Of a stretch of 64,000 bases of DNA, positions 1 to 10,661 are shown piece after piece (the first letter of the stretch is position 1; each line of letters starts with the position of its first letter). A program made the position numbers and the translations under genes. The stretch lies in NCBI RefSeq assembly GCF_020184175.1, contig NC_065530.1, positions 15,911,260 to 15,975,259 of the forward strand, read 5' to 3'. The notes under the pieces are model-generated. The model was given only the letters and a program-made list of their open reading frames with translations, did not search any database and was not told where the DNA came from. The DNA is from Aphis gossypii. Taxonomy: Eukaryota; Arthropoda; Insecta; Hemiptera; Aphididae.

Positions 1-75
1 TGGATACTGTTTTATCCGATTATGTGCAAGAAAGAGCGCAAGTATGATGTTATGCAAATGTCTGCCAAACCTTAA
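1..75 (+). pseudogene. Left copy of a duplicated terminal exon (cut by window edge)
   Basis: These bases repeat 1651-1725 exactly. They encode the end of a membrane segment and a short cytoplasmic tail ending in MQMSAKP, followed by a TAA stop. The identity continues through the 3' flank to about 486 with only small differences: one substitution near 259, a 6-base deletion near 294 and a change near 395. Only the last 24 codons are visible, so it cannot be said whether this is an intact second gene, a truncated tandem copy or an assembly redundancy. The paired AATAAA signals of the right copy are also present, near 105-117. Confidence 0.6.
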
Positions 76-486
76 CGATCAAGCATGCATTTCAACAATT
101 CAAAAATAAACAATAAAATCTCCAGGTGGTGGTGACTTACTGGCTCATAAACTGAAAACAATTATCGTGATAATATAAATGTAAAACAATTATTTGTATT
201 CCTTTTAAAAGGTTTCCTATTTTTTTTTTTTTTTTTAAGTATTTTTACTTTGTTTAAAGTTATGACTGACTAAATTGATAAGATCTTCAAATGGTGACTG
301 CCTTTCAACAGTTCCTTTAATTAATCCAATGGATTTTACGTTTAGATATCTTATACATTACTGTTAATAGAACAATATTTTTAAAATTTGTATTTTTTAC
401 GAAAAAACTAATTATTGACTAGTACATTTTTTTGTGTGTTTTATGCTTAATGATAAAAACTTCTAATTTAATGATATTTAAATAAT

Positions 487-1309
487 ATAAGAAATCATTT
501 ATTCATTTATTCATTTACTGGAAATTCTAGTGTTTATTATGAAGGGCAGAAACAAAATAATAAAATAATAGCACTAATCTGAGTAATTGTATATGAGTTA
601 AGAGGTGTTGGTTAAATAAATACTTTATCAAGTTGCGCGTCAAAGATGCAACCATTGATTATAAATCATTTATAATCAATGGTGCAACTAAGATTTAAAC
701 ATTAAATATAATTTTGTTTACAGGCCATTCGAGCTCTGGCCGCTCGGGCTCTGGCAGGGGGTCAAATTTGTCAATAGGGCCCAGATATAGTCAAACTCTC
801 TTGTTGCCCGGACCAATGTGGTGGGGAAGGGTTGGGTCACAAACAAAGGAAAATGTACAGGGTTGGCGTAATCAAGACTCCAGTGGTAACCAATAATTAC
901 TGTCATAGTCATACATAGTTGCCTACATTTATTTACCTAATGGAAAGTTATATCTTAAGACCAAAATTATATGTTAGTCTTAAATTTTAATAAAATATTT
1001 CATAAAAAAGATTGTAAATTATTAAACTGTCAATAAAAGATATAACGTTACTTATGTCGTTATGTTTATTTGTTATTGATTAATTAGTATACTTAGTATT
1101 ATTATACTTATATAATATATTACATCTTTTATTTCACGAGTAATTATTGATGAGTATAGCATTAAACATTAGTTAATATCAAACAATGAAACAAATATTA
1201 ATTATTAAAAACATTTGTTTTCATTTTTATTGTATTCAATATATATGTATATATATATATATATATAAACAATATTAATTTAAAAATATTTTCTATTTTA
1301 ATATTACAG
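487..1309. other. Stretch between the duplicated copies
   Basis: This is AT-rich non-coding sequence. It contains a perfect hairpin at 651-683, an isolated GC-richer block at about 722-895 with short open frames on both strands, and an AT repeat near 1240-1266. No splice-supported exon was recognised before 1310. Confidence 0.5.
651..683. repeat. Perfect inverted repeat, 15-base arms, 3-base loop
   Basis: ACCATTGATTATAAA at 651-665 is followed by TCA and then by its exact reverse complement at 669-683. Flanking TGCA and TGCAAC bases almost extend the symmetry. It could be a small foldback element or a cruciform-prone site. Confidence 0.8.
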
Positions 1310-1725
1310 TTGCATTTGTCAATGATGTCGAAGGTCGAAGTCAATATAAAGACAAATCTGAGGAGTCAGAAAAATCTCAAACACCGCCAGTGCACAAAGG
1401 TAAGTACGATACATTGCTACGACCATGGGTTGTAAAATCATCACAAGCATATTATGATTATAAAGATAATATTGATCTGCAGTCATCTCATGTGCCTACT
1501 TCTTGTTTATAATGTTTTATCAATATGTATTTATTTTTTTTACATCAAACAGATATAAAACTGATGCGCAAGAATTCATTTCTCCATTCAGCATGGGTTA
1601 TAATCGCAATAGCGTTAACGATTGTATTGGGTGCCATAGCTGTCTACTATTGGATACTGTTTTATCCGATTATGTGCAAGAAAGAGCGCAAGTATGATGT
1701 TATGCAAATGTCTGCCAAACCTTAA
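1310..1725 (+). CDS. Last two coding exons of an unidentified single-pass membrane protein
   Basis: Two exons are supported by splice sites and phase. Exon 1310-1399 follows a TATTACAG acceptor, ends at GTAAGT and encodes a polar, charged stretch (about VAFVNDVEGRSQYKDK onward). Exon 1553-1725 follows a T-rich acceptor ending CAAACAG and joins in phase through a split GAT codon. It encodes a short basic linker, a hydrophobic segment of about 25 residues (around AWVIIAIALTIVLGAIAVYY), then CKKERKYDV and a short tail ending SAKP before TAA. The shape is a type I membrane anchor with a short cytosolic tail. I do not recognise the family. Upstream exons were not found and lie outside the window or in the missing part of the left copy. 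Confidence 0.55.
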
Positions 1726-1754
1726 CGATCAAGCATGCATTTCAACAATTCAAA

Positions 1755-1767
1755 AATAAACAATAAA
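1755..1767 (+). terminator. Two overlapping-type poly(A) signals
   Basis: AATAAA occurs at 1755-1760 and again at 1762-1767, about 30 bases after the TAA stop at 1723-1725. This position is normal for cleavage and polyadenylation of the short plus-strand gene. The same pair is preserved after the left copy near 105-117. Confidence 0.55.
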
Positions 1768-2961
1768 ATCTCCAGGTGGTGGTGACTTACTGGCTCATAA
1801 ACTGAAAACAATTATCGTGATAATATAAATGTAAAACAATTATTTGTATTCCTTTTAAAAGGTTTCCTATTTTTTTTTTTTTTTTTTAAGTATTTTTACT
1901 TTGTTTAAATTTATGACTGACTAAATTGATAAGATCTTCAAATGGTGACGGTGACTGCCTTTCAACAGTTCCTTTAATTAATCCAATGGATTTTACGTTT
2001 AGATATCTTATACATTACTGTTAATAGAACAATATTTTTAAAATTTGTATTTATTACGAAAAAACTAATTATTGACTAGTACATTTTTTTGTGTGTTTTA
2101 TGCTTAATGATAAAAACTTCTAATTTAATGATATTTAAATAATTATATTATTATTAATCTAATAAATTACTTAGTATTAAATGGTGCAAACAATTTTCAA
2201 CAATTAAATTATTTTAATATATTTTTTATACTCTATTATCAATTTTTAAAAAAGTAGGTATATTGTATTTTACTACTTAAGAAGTTCATAAAAACAAGAA
2301 CTGAATAAAAAAAATCTTTTGATTTATTGATTATGTTTTTATTCTTTAATGTTAAATTTGAATGTAATCTTGTTGAGTTGACTACATTCAAATGTTAAGA
2401 GCCTCGAGATTACTTTTTAAGAATCAACTTTTTTTTTCTATTAGTATTAATGTCAGTTAATTAATTATTATTGTCATCAATTGGTCTGAGTTAAGTGCTA
2501 AGAAAGAAAGGTGCCTAAAATTGATTAAGAAAAATCATTGTTTATTTTAAGATTAAATTCTACTTATTACTCAACATTTTAGTAAAGTGAAGTAAAGTGG
2601 TTACACAGATAAATTATTTTTTAATCACTAATTAGTACTTATGTAGTTATAAACTTTTTTTTTTAATACCAGGACACATTTTTAGTGTTAGTTAATGTTT
2701 TGTTATATTTTTAACTGTAATAAAAAAAAATATAGACTTAAATCAAACCTAAAAGAACTATAAGCATATATTATAAACATTAAATACAAATAATGTATTT
2801 AAATCAATAGTAGCTATGTTCTATATTATTTTGTTTGAAATATTATTTCATATAAAAAACAAAACAGAGAAAATACATCATAATCATAATCTTAAGCTTT
2901 AAATACAAAAAAGCAAAAAAAGGCTTAACCATTGTTGAATAATTAATTTAACTAATTATTA

Positions 2962-3389
2962 TTAAGATGATGTCAGCACAATATTTGTTTTCTCTCTCAG
3001 ACCCACATGCAACATAGATTAAACTCTTTCACCTAAAATTGTTTTTTTATGATTTTTGAGTAATCTTCAAGTTAAATCACCTATAATAAAAACTATGGAG
3101 AATAATATTTTGGAAGATATGACGTAGACATATCGGTTTTATATTTTATTTTATATTCGATTTTCAAAAAAAAATGTACATTTAAATGATGTTTAAATTA
3201 TTTTGAGACAATATTTAGATAAATTGATATGTCATACTCTTAAAAATATTATTCTCAATAGTTTTTGTAATGAGTAATCTCTTTAAGATTACTTAAAAAC
3301 ATAAAAAAAATTGATTCTCCGTAAATGCGTTTTGTCTATGTTGTACATGAGTTAGAAAAAAAATAAACAGCGTGCTGACATCCTCTTAA
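2962..3389. mobile_element. MITE-like foldback element with long inverted arms and TTAA ends
   Basis: The left arm begins TTAAGATGATGTCAGCAC. The right end reads GTGCTGACATCCTCTTAA, its near-perfect reverse complement. The arms stay alignable, with substitutions and small gaps, for about 180 bases each: left words ACATAGATTAA, GAGTAATCTT, AAAACTATGGAGAATAATATTTT and GATATGACGT have diverged inverted counterparts in 3215-3389. No transposase frame lies between the arms. The TTAA on both sides could be a target-site duplication of the kind made by piggyBac-like elements, but the superfamily is not established. Confidence 0.7.
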
Positions 3390-4996
3390 GTGATTATAAA
3401 AATTGAGTACTTGAATATAGACCAAAATTTCAGTTGTTAAAATTTGCCAATCCTGAGGGAACTATCTTTCATCCACCAAAAATAATTCTCATTCCAGACT
3501 TATTTCTTATAGATGAGGAGTTTTAAAATTACTATTTCATTTAGTGTAAGTATTTATTTTTATTGGCACTTTTTACCTATTATTTGTACTTAAAAATTTA
3601 TTTCCTTAAACTAGAAATATTAATACTAATTATGGATTTATTACACTTATTAAATCATTTAAATTAGAAGTATTAAAATTCAGTTATTCATCATAACTCC
3701 TTAGGTTTGAAATTGTTAAACCTTAATACAAAAATTACAGTTATAAGTATAATAAGTAGATAAGATAAGTATACTTTATTAAGAATATTTTCTCATATAT
3801 TTTAGTAAGGGAACTAAATAAAATCTCTTTTTAAGCAAAGGCCAACATGAACTAGATAATTACCAAATCAAGAATTTTATAAATAACATTAAGATTGTTG
3901 AGTTGTAAAAAAAAAAAAAAAATAAATGATTTATTTAATGGACTTACCATAGATCACTAAATTATGTTTAAAAAAATATAGTTTACTATTGACTATACTT
4001 TTGTACTATGATTGATTCATTAATAAATGCTAATTTATAAAATGTTTAGTGATCAAATTATATACAAGTTTGTTCTTAAGTCCAATAGATAAATATCCAG
4101 TTTTAGATCATACATGTTCAAAGAAAAATCAAATATTTGACACCTATACTCTGTTACAGACAAAAAGCAACTTTGGTAACTGACTTGTGCACAATGGTTT
4201 GGTTTAATCACACAGTATGTTTAAAGTTAATTGATTCTGCAGGGGTGACAACAGCTGATTTCTTCTATGTAATATATGATTAGAGTGTAAAGGTTTTTAT
4301 TTCAAACCTTTTTACTCGTATTAGTATTTATTTAATTTTCTATTTATATTTTAATAGCAATAAATTAAAATAAGGTTTTCATAGAATAATATTTCTAATG
4401 CCTTATAAATGTCTTTATTTAATTTTTTGAAGGATTTGATTTTTAAAATTATAACATAATAAATCCATGTTATTATACATATCTAATAGTTTCATTAAAT
4501 TTGTTTTTATACAAAGTATCAACTTGGCCAATACACTTAACACAATATACTGACAAAATTCTGATCTATTAACTAATACATTTTATTCTAAATAATGTGT
4601 TTAAGTGTGCGCCATGAATAATTCAATTTAACAATCATTTTCAAGGATTATAGAATACAATAAGTTACCATTTAGAAATTATTACTATTATTAATTATAA
4701 TAAATACCATCAAATAATTTCATCAACTAAGGATTACAATGGATGTTTAAAAATTAATAATAAAAATTAAATAAAAAAACATTCTTTAAAAATTGAACTC
4801 TGATATCATAAAAAAGAAAATTACACAATAATAGGTGAAAATCTAGATATTGTTTAGATCATTTTAATAACTAGTTAATTAATAAATTATAAGCTATATA
4901 AGTATTTTTTTTTTAAATCTAGAAATTTTCCAATTATAATACGTTAGTTTTGAAGTTTAAATCAGAAGGTTGACTGTTAGTGTTACAATTAGACAT

Positions 4997-5002
4997 TTTA
5001 TT
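4997..5002 (-). terminator. Poly(A) signal of the PDIA6 gene
   Basis: TTTATT on the plus strand reads AATAAA on the gene strand, 65 bases beyond the TAA stop at 5067-5069. This is a typical distance for a short 3' UTR. Confidence 0.55.
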
Positions 5003-5066
5003 AGCAAAACTTGTTCAGTCTTAAAAAAATATAAAATACAAAAAAAATTGGAGACTGGAGATGTGT

Positions 5067-6947
5067 TTATAATTCTTCTTTAGGAATATCATCTAAGTCG
5101 ACATCAGATAAATCAATGTCATCAGCAGTTGGTAATTCACCATCTTTACCGTCCCAGGGTTCAGTTGCTTGAATTTCTGGTAATGCAGCACCTTTGACTG
5201 GGGCAGTTGTACCACGACCATAAGACAGATCTCTGTTAATGGATGAGCATGTTTTCAATCAGTATAGAATTGAAATTAATTTATTTCAAAAAAATAATAG
5301 ATAAATATTGAATAGGTACCTTAAAAATTCCTTAATTCCATCCTCTGAAAATGAGCCTCTTAAAATTGAGTACTTCATTTTTTTAACATTCAGCACAGCC
5401 AAAGCGGGATATCCAAAACCACCGATTTCTAGTGTTGACTCCAATTCTGGTTGTTTGCCTGCTTCGGCCCACAGCCATCTAAACAATAATTTCTTAGCAA
5501 GACCATATACATATATGTAACAATAAACTATTAATTTTTGTAAAGAAAATAAATGTATAATAGGAATAAGAACAAAAAGGAATATTCAGGTAAAATTGAA
5601 GATAAGTGACATAAGAATGGAAAACATGAGCAGAAGAAAAAATTGTATATATTGAAATAAATTACCCCCAAAGTTTTTGTTTGAATTTATCTCCTAATGA
5701 GCGTAATGTGTTCAGGTACTCATTACGACAGCTGGCTTGGCAATCTAAAATATGGGGTAGTACAGAGACTACACATAGAGCATGCTCTGAGCACCCAGCT
5801 TTGAATGTATCTTCATTTACAATCTATTTAATGCACAATTTAAATTAAGTAATCACTGTTTAATGATTAATTATTTTTTCTAAAATCTTACTTCAATAAT
5901 ATCTGGTGGTGGTACATTCTCTTGATGTTTCTGCATTGCCCAGCTAACAATGTCTGAAGACGTTCTTCCACCAGTATATTCTTCAGCTCCGCTTGAACTG
6001 GATGTACCTGATGGGAAGAATTTAATTGTGGGATATCCACGAATGTTGAATTCTTGAGCTTTTGAAGAGTGTACAGTAGCATCTAATGCTCCAAGTTTAA
6101 CCTAAAGAACATGAAATAGCATTTGAATACAATTTTAAAATTGTAAAGGGACAAAATGTTTGCTTTACTTTTCCTTTAAGTTCTGAAGCAGCAGCTGCCC
6201 AATGAGGAGCCAAATTTTTACAATGTCCACACCATGGAGCAAAGAATTCAACCAACCAAATATCATCAGAATTCAATACAAGTTTATCGAAATTTGAATC
6301 AGTCAGTTCAACGACGTCATCACCAGATGATGATTTTTTAGAAGATTTAGATGATCCATAAGGTACACCTTGAAGGTTAGCACTAATGGAGTTCTTAATG
6401 GCTTTGATAACCTCATCGGTAATACCGACGGCTGTACGGTCTCCATTGAAGTCTTGAGGTTTGTTTTTGTCAACAAATATTTTGACAGTAGGGAAACCTT
6501 GTACGCCATAACGGCCTGCAAAAGACGGATACTTATCAGCGTCTATGGCAGCCACTTTGACGATACCCTGGAAAAAACAAACGGAGCACTTGCATAAGAA
6601 TCCGGCCAGTAATCAAAGAAAGTAAAACCCCCGTAAGCACTATACCTTCAGGGCTTTGGCGGCTTTCGAGTATTCGGGCACAAGTCTCTGGCAGTGTCCA
6701 CACCACGGGGCGTAGAACTCGACCACCCATATTTCGACGCTCTGGAGCACCTGATTGAAATTGTCATCGGTGAGTTCGATGACGTCAGAGTTGGACGGAT
6801 ATATAGCCGCCGCGGAATTGGCGAGAGCCACCAACAGTACGCCTGAAAAAACCAGAACATATTATAACAAAACGAGCCATACGACGTGTGATCGCAAAAC
6901 AGCGCGAACGAACGTCCGGTATATTACTCACACCACAGCGGAGTCAT
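5067..6947 (-). CDS. PDIA6: Protein disulfide isomerase A6 (P5/CaBP1 type), complete
   Basis: An ER-lumen thiol-disulfide oxidoreductase of the P5 group. Seven exons join in phase: 6932-6947, 6646-6842, 6169-6567, 5892-6101, 5666-5823, 5320-5478 and 5067-5232, giving 434 residues (human PDIA6 has about 440). The first exon carries only MTPLW and one base; splicing completes a signal peptide (MTPLWCVLLVALANSAAA), which supports this ATG. Thioredoxin domain one has PWCGHC with active cysteines at 53 and 56 and cis-proline GFPTV. After a Ser/Lys/Gly-rich linker (about 140-153), domain two has PWCGHC with cysteines at 184 and 187 and GYPTI. The third, non-catalytic domain carries WGWLWAEAGKQPELE and GGFGYPALAVLN, conserved in P5 proteins. 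The acidic tail (DIDLSDVDLDDI) ends in the ER-retrieval motif KEEL rather than KDEL. All introns are GT-AG and short. The upstream ERSE suggests ER-stress control. Confidence 0.97.
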
Positions 6948-7440
6948 GTCGGTCCACGGTTTTTATGGTACGACGGGAAATCGTCGATCGGCGGAAGTCG
7001 AGAACAAAGGAATAATATTTCACACACGCGCAGCGAGAGTCGGTGAACGATTGTGCCGGGGCAACGTTCGATCAAACGAAGTTCGTACGGCGACCGCGAA
7101 CGTGTGGGCGACAAGAGAATCGGGACACGACTGTGACACCGTGTTCGTCGTCAGGTGGTTGTTCGGTTTCGTCTTTTGTCGACGTGCGCGCGTCCGATTA
7201 GGTAACGCGATTCGAATATCCGTTGTTTGTGCGGAAAATAACGTTATAACGACGACGGCGGCGACGGCCAAAATCGCTGGTTAATCGGTTCACTGTTCAC
7301 TCGGCTCTCGTGTTATCGACACGGACGTGTTATCATCGGCAGCCGCTCGTGGTCCACTCTCATTGGTCGACGCGCGCTCGTCCCCACCACTACCACCGCC
7401 AAACCAAAGCGCGTCGATGAGATTGTAAAAAACTTAATAA
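6948..7440 (-). promoter_or_regulatory. CpG-rich upstream region of PDIA6
   Basis: The roughly 500 bases before the PDIA6 start are much richer in G, C and CpG than their surroundings. They contain the exact ERSE at 7348-7366 and no clear TATA box at a standard distance. The open frames here (for example 6946-7284) overlap on both strands and are by-products of the base composition. The start of transcription and any 5' UTR intron cannot be placed from sequence. Confidence 0.6.
7348..7366 (-). promoter_or_regulatory. ER stress response element (ERSE), exact consensus
   Basis: On the gene strand the 19 bases read CCAATGAGAGTGGACCACG, an exact fit to CCAAT-N9-CCACG. In animals this element is bound by NF-Y at CCAAT and by ATF6 or XBP1 at CCACG, and it drives ER chaperone genes. 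It lies 401-419 bases upstream of the PDIA6 start codon, in the same orientation. The match is seen; activity is inferred. Confidence 0.75.
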
Positions 7441-7954
7441 TAATAATATGTACCATAACGATTTTGTTATATTTTGTCAATTTGGTCTAACAACGCGGCT
7501 CGGTTCATCACCCGATAAAATTGCGTTTATGTGTATTTATCTCGTGGACTTATAATAAAATTTAATTATACGTCTATGGTTTACCCGGTCTGTGCGTAAC
7601 CACCAAAAGATAACAACATCCGGATGGTCGTATTCTCGGCATATCCACAGAATAGAATAATCATCACATCTGAGTAGCGTACTAGCGTGCGGCAGATAAA
7701 CATTATAAGTACATAAAAACGTAACAACCAAATAACATGCCACTCGCGAGATTTAATTCTATAGTGCGGCAATAACGATATTTAATAATATGATATATAT
7801 ATCATGGGGTTTTACTTTTTTCAAATTGTCACTTATCATATTATAGATATTTTGACGACAGATAGGTACCACGGTCTTAGAAGATCTTCCACGGACCAAG
7901 TCACTAAGACAATAATAGTATAAAAAAAGTAACAAAATAAAATTATACATTTTA
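7441..7954. other. AT-rich spacer upstream of PDIA6
   Basis: I see no gene or recognisable element here. The short minus-strand open frames at 7537-7772 lack splice context, family motifs or composition typical of the coding exons in this window. Confidence 0.5.
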
Positions 7955-9165
7955 GATTCTGAACGGAGTGATGAATGTATTGATTTTACAATGATGTGTG
8001 TTATTTTTTAACTAGTCGAAATAATGCTTCAATTTCAAACTTTAGGGGTGGTTTCCGATGGGAAAGTATATACCCTTGATGCAATATAGAAGTCAAAAGT
8101 AAACATTTTCCAACAGTTTTCAAAAAAATCGAGAAAAACAAAAAAAAAAAGTTACGGAAAAACGGGAATTTTTACGCGGAACCAGTTTTCGACCAAATTA
8201 ATTATTTTATATGGTGGTAACTCAAAAAATTAATTACTATAAATACTTGAAATTTTCACCACATGTTTATACTAATGTAATTAAAACATGGCTAAATTTT
8301 CAAAATATTTTGAGAAATTTTTTTTGAAGTGTCGATAAAAAAATGTTGGATGGCCAAAAAAACTTGAAAATTTAATACAAGGTTCCTTATGAGTTGTTTT
8401 TATTGTAGTTAAAAAAATCAAAAATCGTTAGTTACAACTTTTTTTTATAAGCGTTTATAGTTCAAATTTTTACAAAATATGTTAAAATCGTGAACATTTG
8501 CAAGTAATTTTGTAGTTGAAAAATCATAAAATTGTTTGTGTTTATATCTAAGGTTAATAAATTCTACACTAAGTTTTCAATAAGTTTTCCTGCAAGTAGC
8601 TATAGAGAAAACTCGAAGCATCATTATAGGAAAAACTTTAAGTGCTTTTGAATTTTAAATTTTTACGAAATAGCGTAACGATAACGATTTATCCTCGAAC
8701 AATTTTAAATATTTGTTATTATTCAAAAAGTATAAGTTGTAGATTCTAGAAAATTTCACCAGTTATTTAGATTGGCATTTTCTTTACATGATTTAATTTT
8801 AAAAATATTTTGATTGTTTTTGAGCTATTTATAGACAACTTAAATTTTCGATTTTTCTGAGAATTTTTTTTGAAGTGTCGATACATTTTTTTTGGCCGAA
8901 TCAAAATATTTGAAAATTTAATACTAAGTTCCTCATAAGTTATTCTTATAGTGATTAAATAAATATAAGAATACATAGGTACAATTTATGTTTAATAGCA
9001 TTTGAAGTTCAAATATTGACAAAACTTCGTAAAAATTATTTTGTAGGTATAAAAATTCATAAAAATTTTTGTATAAGTAGCAAGAGTTGAAAATTTAATA
9101 CAAGATTTTCCATAAGTTTATCTTACAATAATTATAAAATAACTAACGTTTTGGTGTAAGTATTC
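7955..9165. repeat. AT-rich dispersed repeat with internal duplication
   Basis: A 1.2 kb non-coding block whose parts recur inside it. The word TTTTTTTTGAAGTGTCGATA followed by GGCC and TTGAAAATTTAATAC appears near 8318-8385 and again, diverged, near 8862-8923; flanking phrases such as AAGTTTTCAATAAGTTTTCC also recur in altered form up to 9125. The block opens with GATTCTGAACGGAGTGATGA. Frames are broken everywhere, so this looks like a degraded non-autonomous element; its class is not clear. Confidence 0.55.
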
Positions 9166-10025
9166 AGGCCATTAAAACATAAACCACCTTTTTCACCAAT
9201 CATAGGTTTCATGTACATGAGTGCCAGGGGGCCAAGGCACCCGTTAGAATATTGGATATTTATAATGTGTATTTATATCCAAATATCTAAGTAGCACGAT
9301 TTTGATAACCACAAACCTACAACATGGTATATAGTTCTCCAGAAACTAAAAAGATAGGTAATATTTAATACTCTTCAAGCTAAACAAGACATAATTAATT
9401 GCTAATCTCTTCTTTCATTTTGTTCAACAAGGCGGTGTATGAGAAATAAATCTCTTAAAACGTATGATAATTATGCAGTATTAATAAAATTTCATTTTAG
9501 GAAAAATGAAAATGGAGCAAAAGCCAATGGTTATAGTAAACAATTACTTAATTTTGACTTTTTGTTGTATACAAAAGTAATGATTAATATTTTTGAAAGG
9601 GTTGAAATCTTAAATGCAGAACATCAAATAATATCTCTAAGTTTTCAAGAAGCACAATTAAAAATTGAAAACATTATCATACCTATTCAACAACTCAGAG
9701 ATATTTCAGTGTACAACATGGTTACTATTATCATATTGTATTATTTAACATTTATTAATACTAATAAAATCCATAAGAAAATGTTTTTAGTTACTTAAGC
9801 AGTAAAATTATGACACCAATAGGCGCAATTTGGAGAACCAAAATTAAAATTTTAGAAGGTTAAATTGTTACTAGCCCCCAAGGCAATTCCATGCATTTTT
9901 TAAATTTAACGGAGACATTGTTATTGACCAGGGGCTAAGCCCCATCCCCCAAATTATACACTAGTGCCTATGATACCAAGGTCGGGCAAGGCACCCATTA
10001 AGTTTTTTAAAACCTGGCGCTTATG
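9166..10025 (+). mobile_element. Decayed hAT-type transposon (ZMYM1-like) with transposase fragment
   Basis: The open frame 9439-9798 (119 codons) reads CMRNKSLKTYDNYAVL near its start and LLNFDFLLYTKVMINIFERV in the middle. This resembles the core of hAT transposases annotated as zinc finger MYM-type protein 1-like, where a conserved Trp/Arg-Lys-Leu-Lys stretch precedes an LL.FDFLF segment. The N-terminal zinc finger, most of the catalytic core and the C-terminal hAT dimerisation domain are missing. GC-rich phrases containing CCAGGGGG and AAGGCACCC at 9218-9242 and 9980-10000 flank the fragment and may be parts of the same element. The assignment rests on motif recall, not a search. Confidence 0.5.
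9439..9798 (+). pseudogene. hAT transposase fragment
   Basis: A 119-codon remnant inside the decayed element above. The frame starts in the middle of the domain, and the ATG is internal to the ancestral protein rather than a true start. The last 30 residues (YNMVTIIILYYLTFINTNKI onward) do not look like transposase, which suggests the frame runs into unrelated sequence after the break. A working product is unlikely. Confidence 0.45.
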
Positions 10026-10635
10026 TTTACAATGATACCTATCATTAGATTCAAATTTAACACTCCTATAATATATAATAGTGATCCATATGGTACCTAA
10101 AGTACAGCAAAGCGGTACCCACTTACCCGCTTTTTTAATTTTTATACTATAGTATAATAATATGATTCATATGATTCATATAGGCTGGTCCATAATCTAA
10201 TAATTTTCATCGGCCTAGGAAGATAAATCTCTCCAACTCCACTGGCCAGTCGCCACTGAGTAATGTGGTTTAAGTATAGGTACACTGTTGGGATGGCACG
10301 TGCGTCAGATTTAATATGGTTATTAAAAGAAATTATATAGGTACATAGCTTCAGTATTTAATTAGTATTAATCGTTAATCGTGAATTGTGATTAAAATAT
10401 GAAAATATAATACAAATAATATAATACCTATAATATCTAGGTACTATTGCCCTAGGAATAAATCTACGGTATAGGCTCAGTATTATCGTAATATCCCATG
10501 AACTCGGAGGTATGCAAGTAGCTTAAATATTTTATATTCATTGTAATCCCCGTATCTTTGAAACATAGGTTTTTAAGTTTTTTTAAACATTTTTATTATC
10601 ATTATTTATTACTATTTTATAAGGATTTAACAACG

Positions 10636-10661
10636 GTTTAAGATATAAGTATATCTTAAAC
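10636..10661. repeat. Perfect inverted repeat, 12-base arms
   Basis: GTTTAAGATATA at 10636-10647 and its exact reverse complement at 10650-10661 are separated by AG. The outer GGATTTAAC words around it are direct, not inverted. Its role is unknown. Confidence 0.75.

Larger units (their letters stand above)
1..2143. repeat. Tandem segmental duplication (1-486 and 1651-2143)
   Basis: Bases 1-486 match 1651-2143 almost throughout: terminal exon, poly(A) signals, a poly-T run and about 400 bases of AT-rich flank. The match stops abruptly after TATTTAAATAAT, where the two copies diverge. The offset is 1650 bases at the left and 1657 at the right because of small insertions in the right copy. The left boundary is outside the window. 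Confidence 0.9.
2144..5066. other. Intergenic region between the membrane-protein gene and PDIA6
   Basis: About 2.9 kb of AT-rich sequence between a plus-strand gene end and a minus-strand gene end, so the neighbours are convergent. Apart from the foldback element at 2962-3389 and short A or T runs, I see no exon, RNA gene or promoter. The last 70 bases are the 3' UTR of the disulfide isomerase. Confidence 0.6.

Noticed and set aside
6946..7284. Open frames on both strands upstream of PDIA6
   Set aside because: GC-rich promoter sequence gives long frames by chance; neither translation resembles a known protein.
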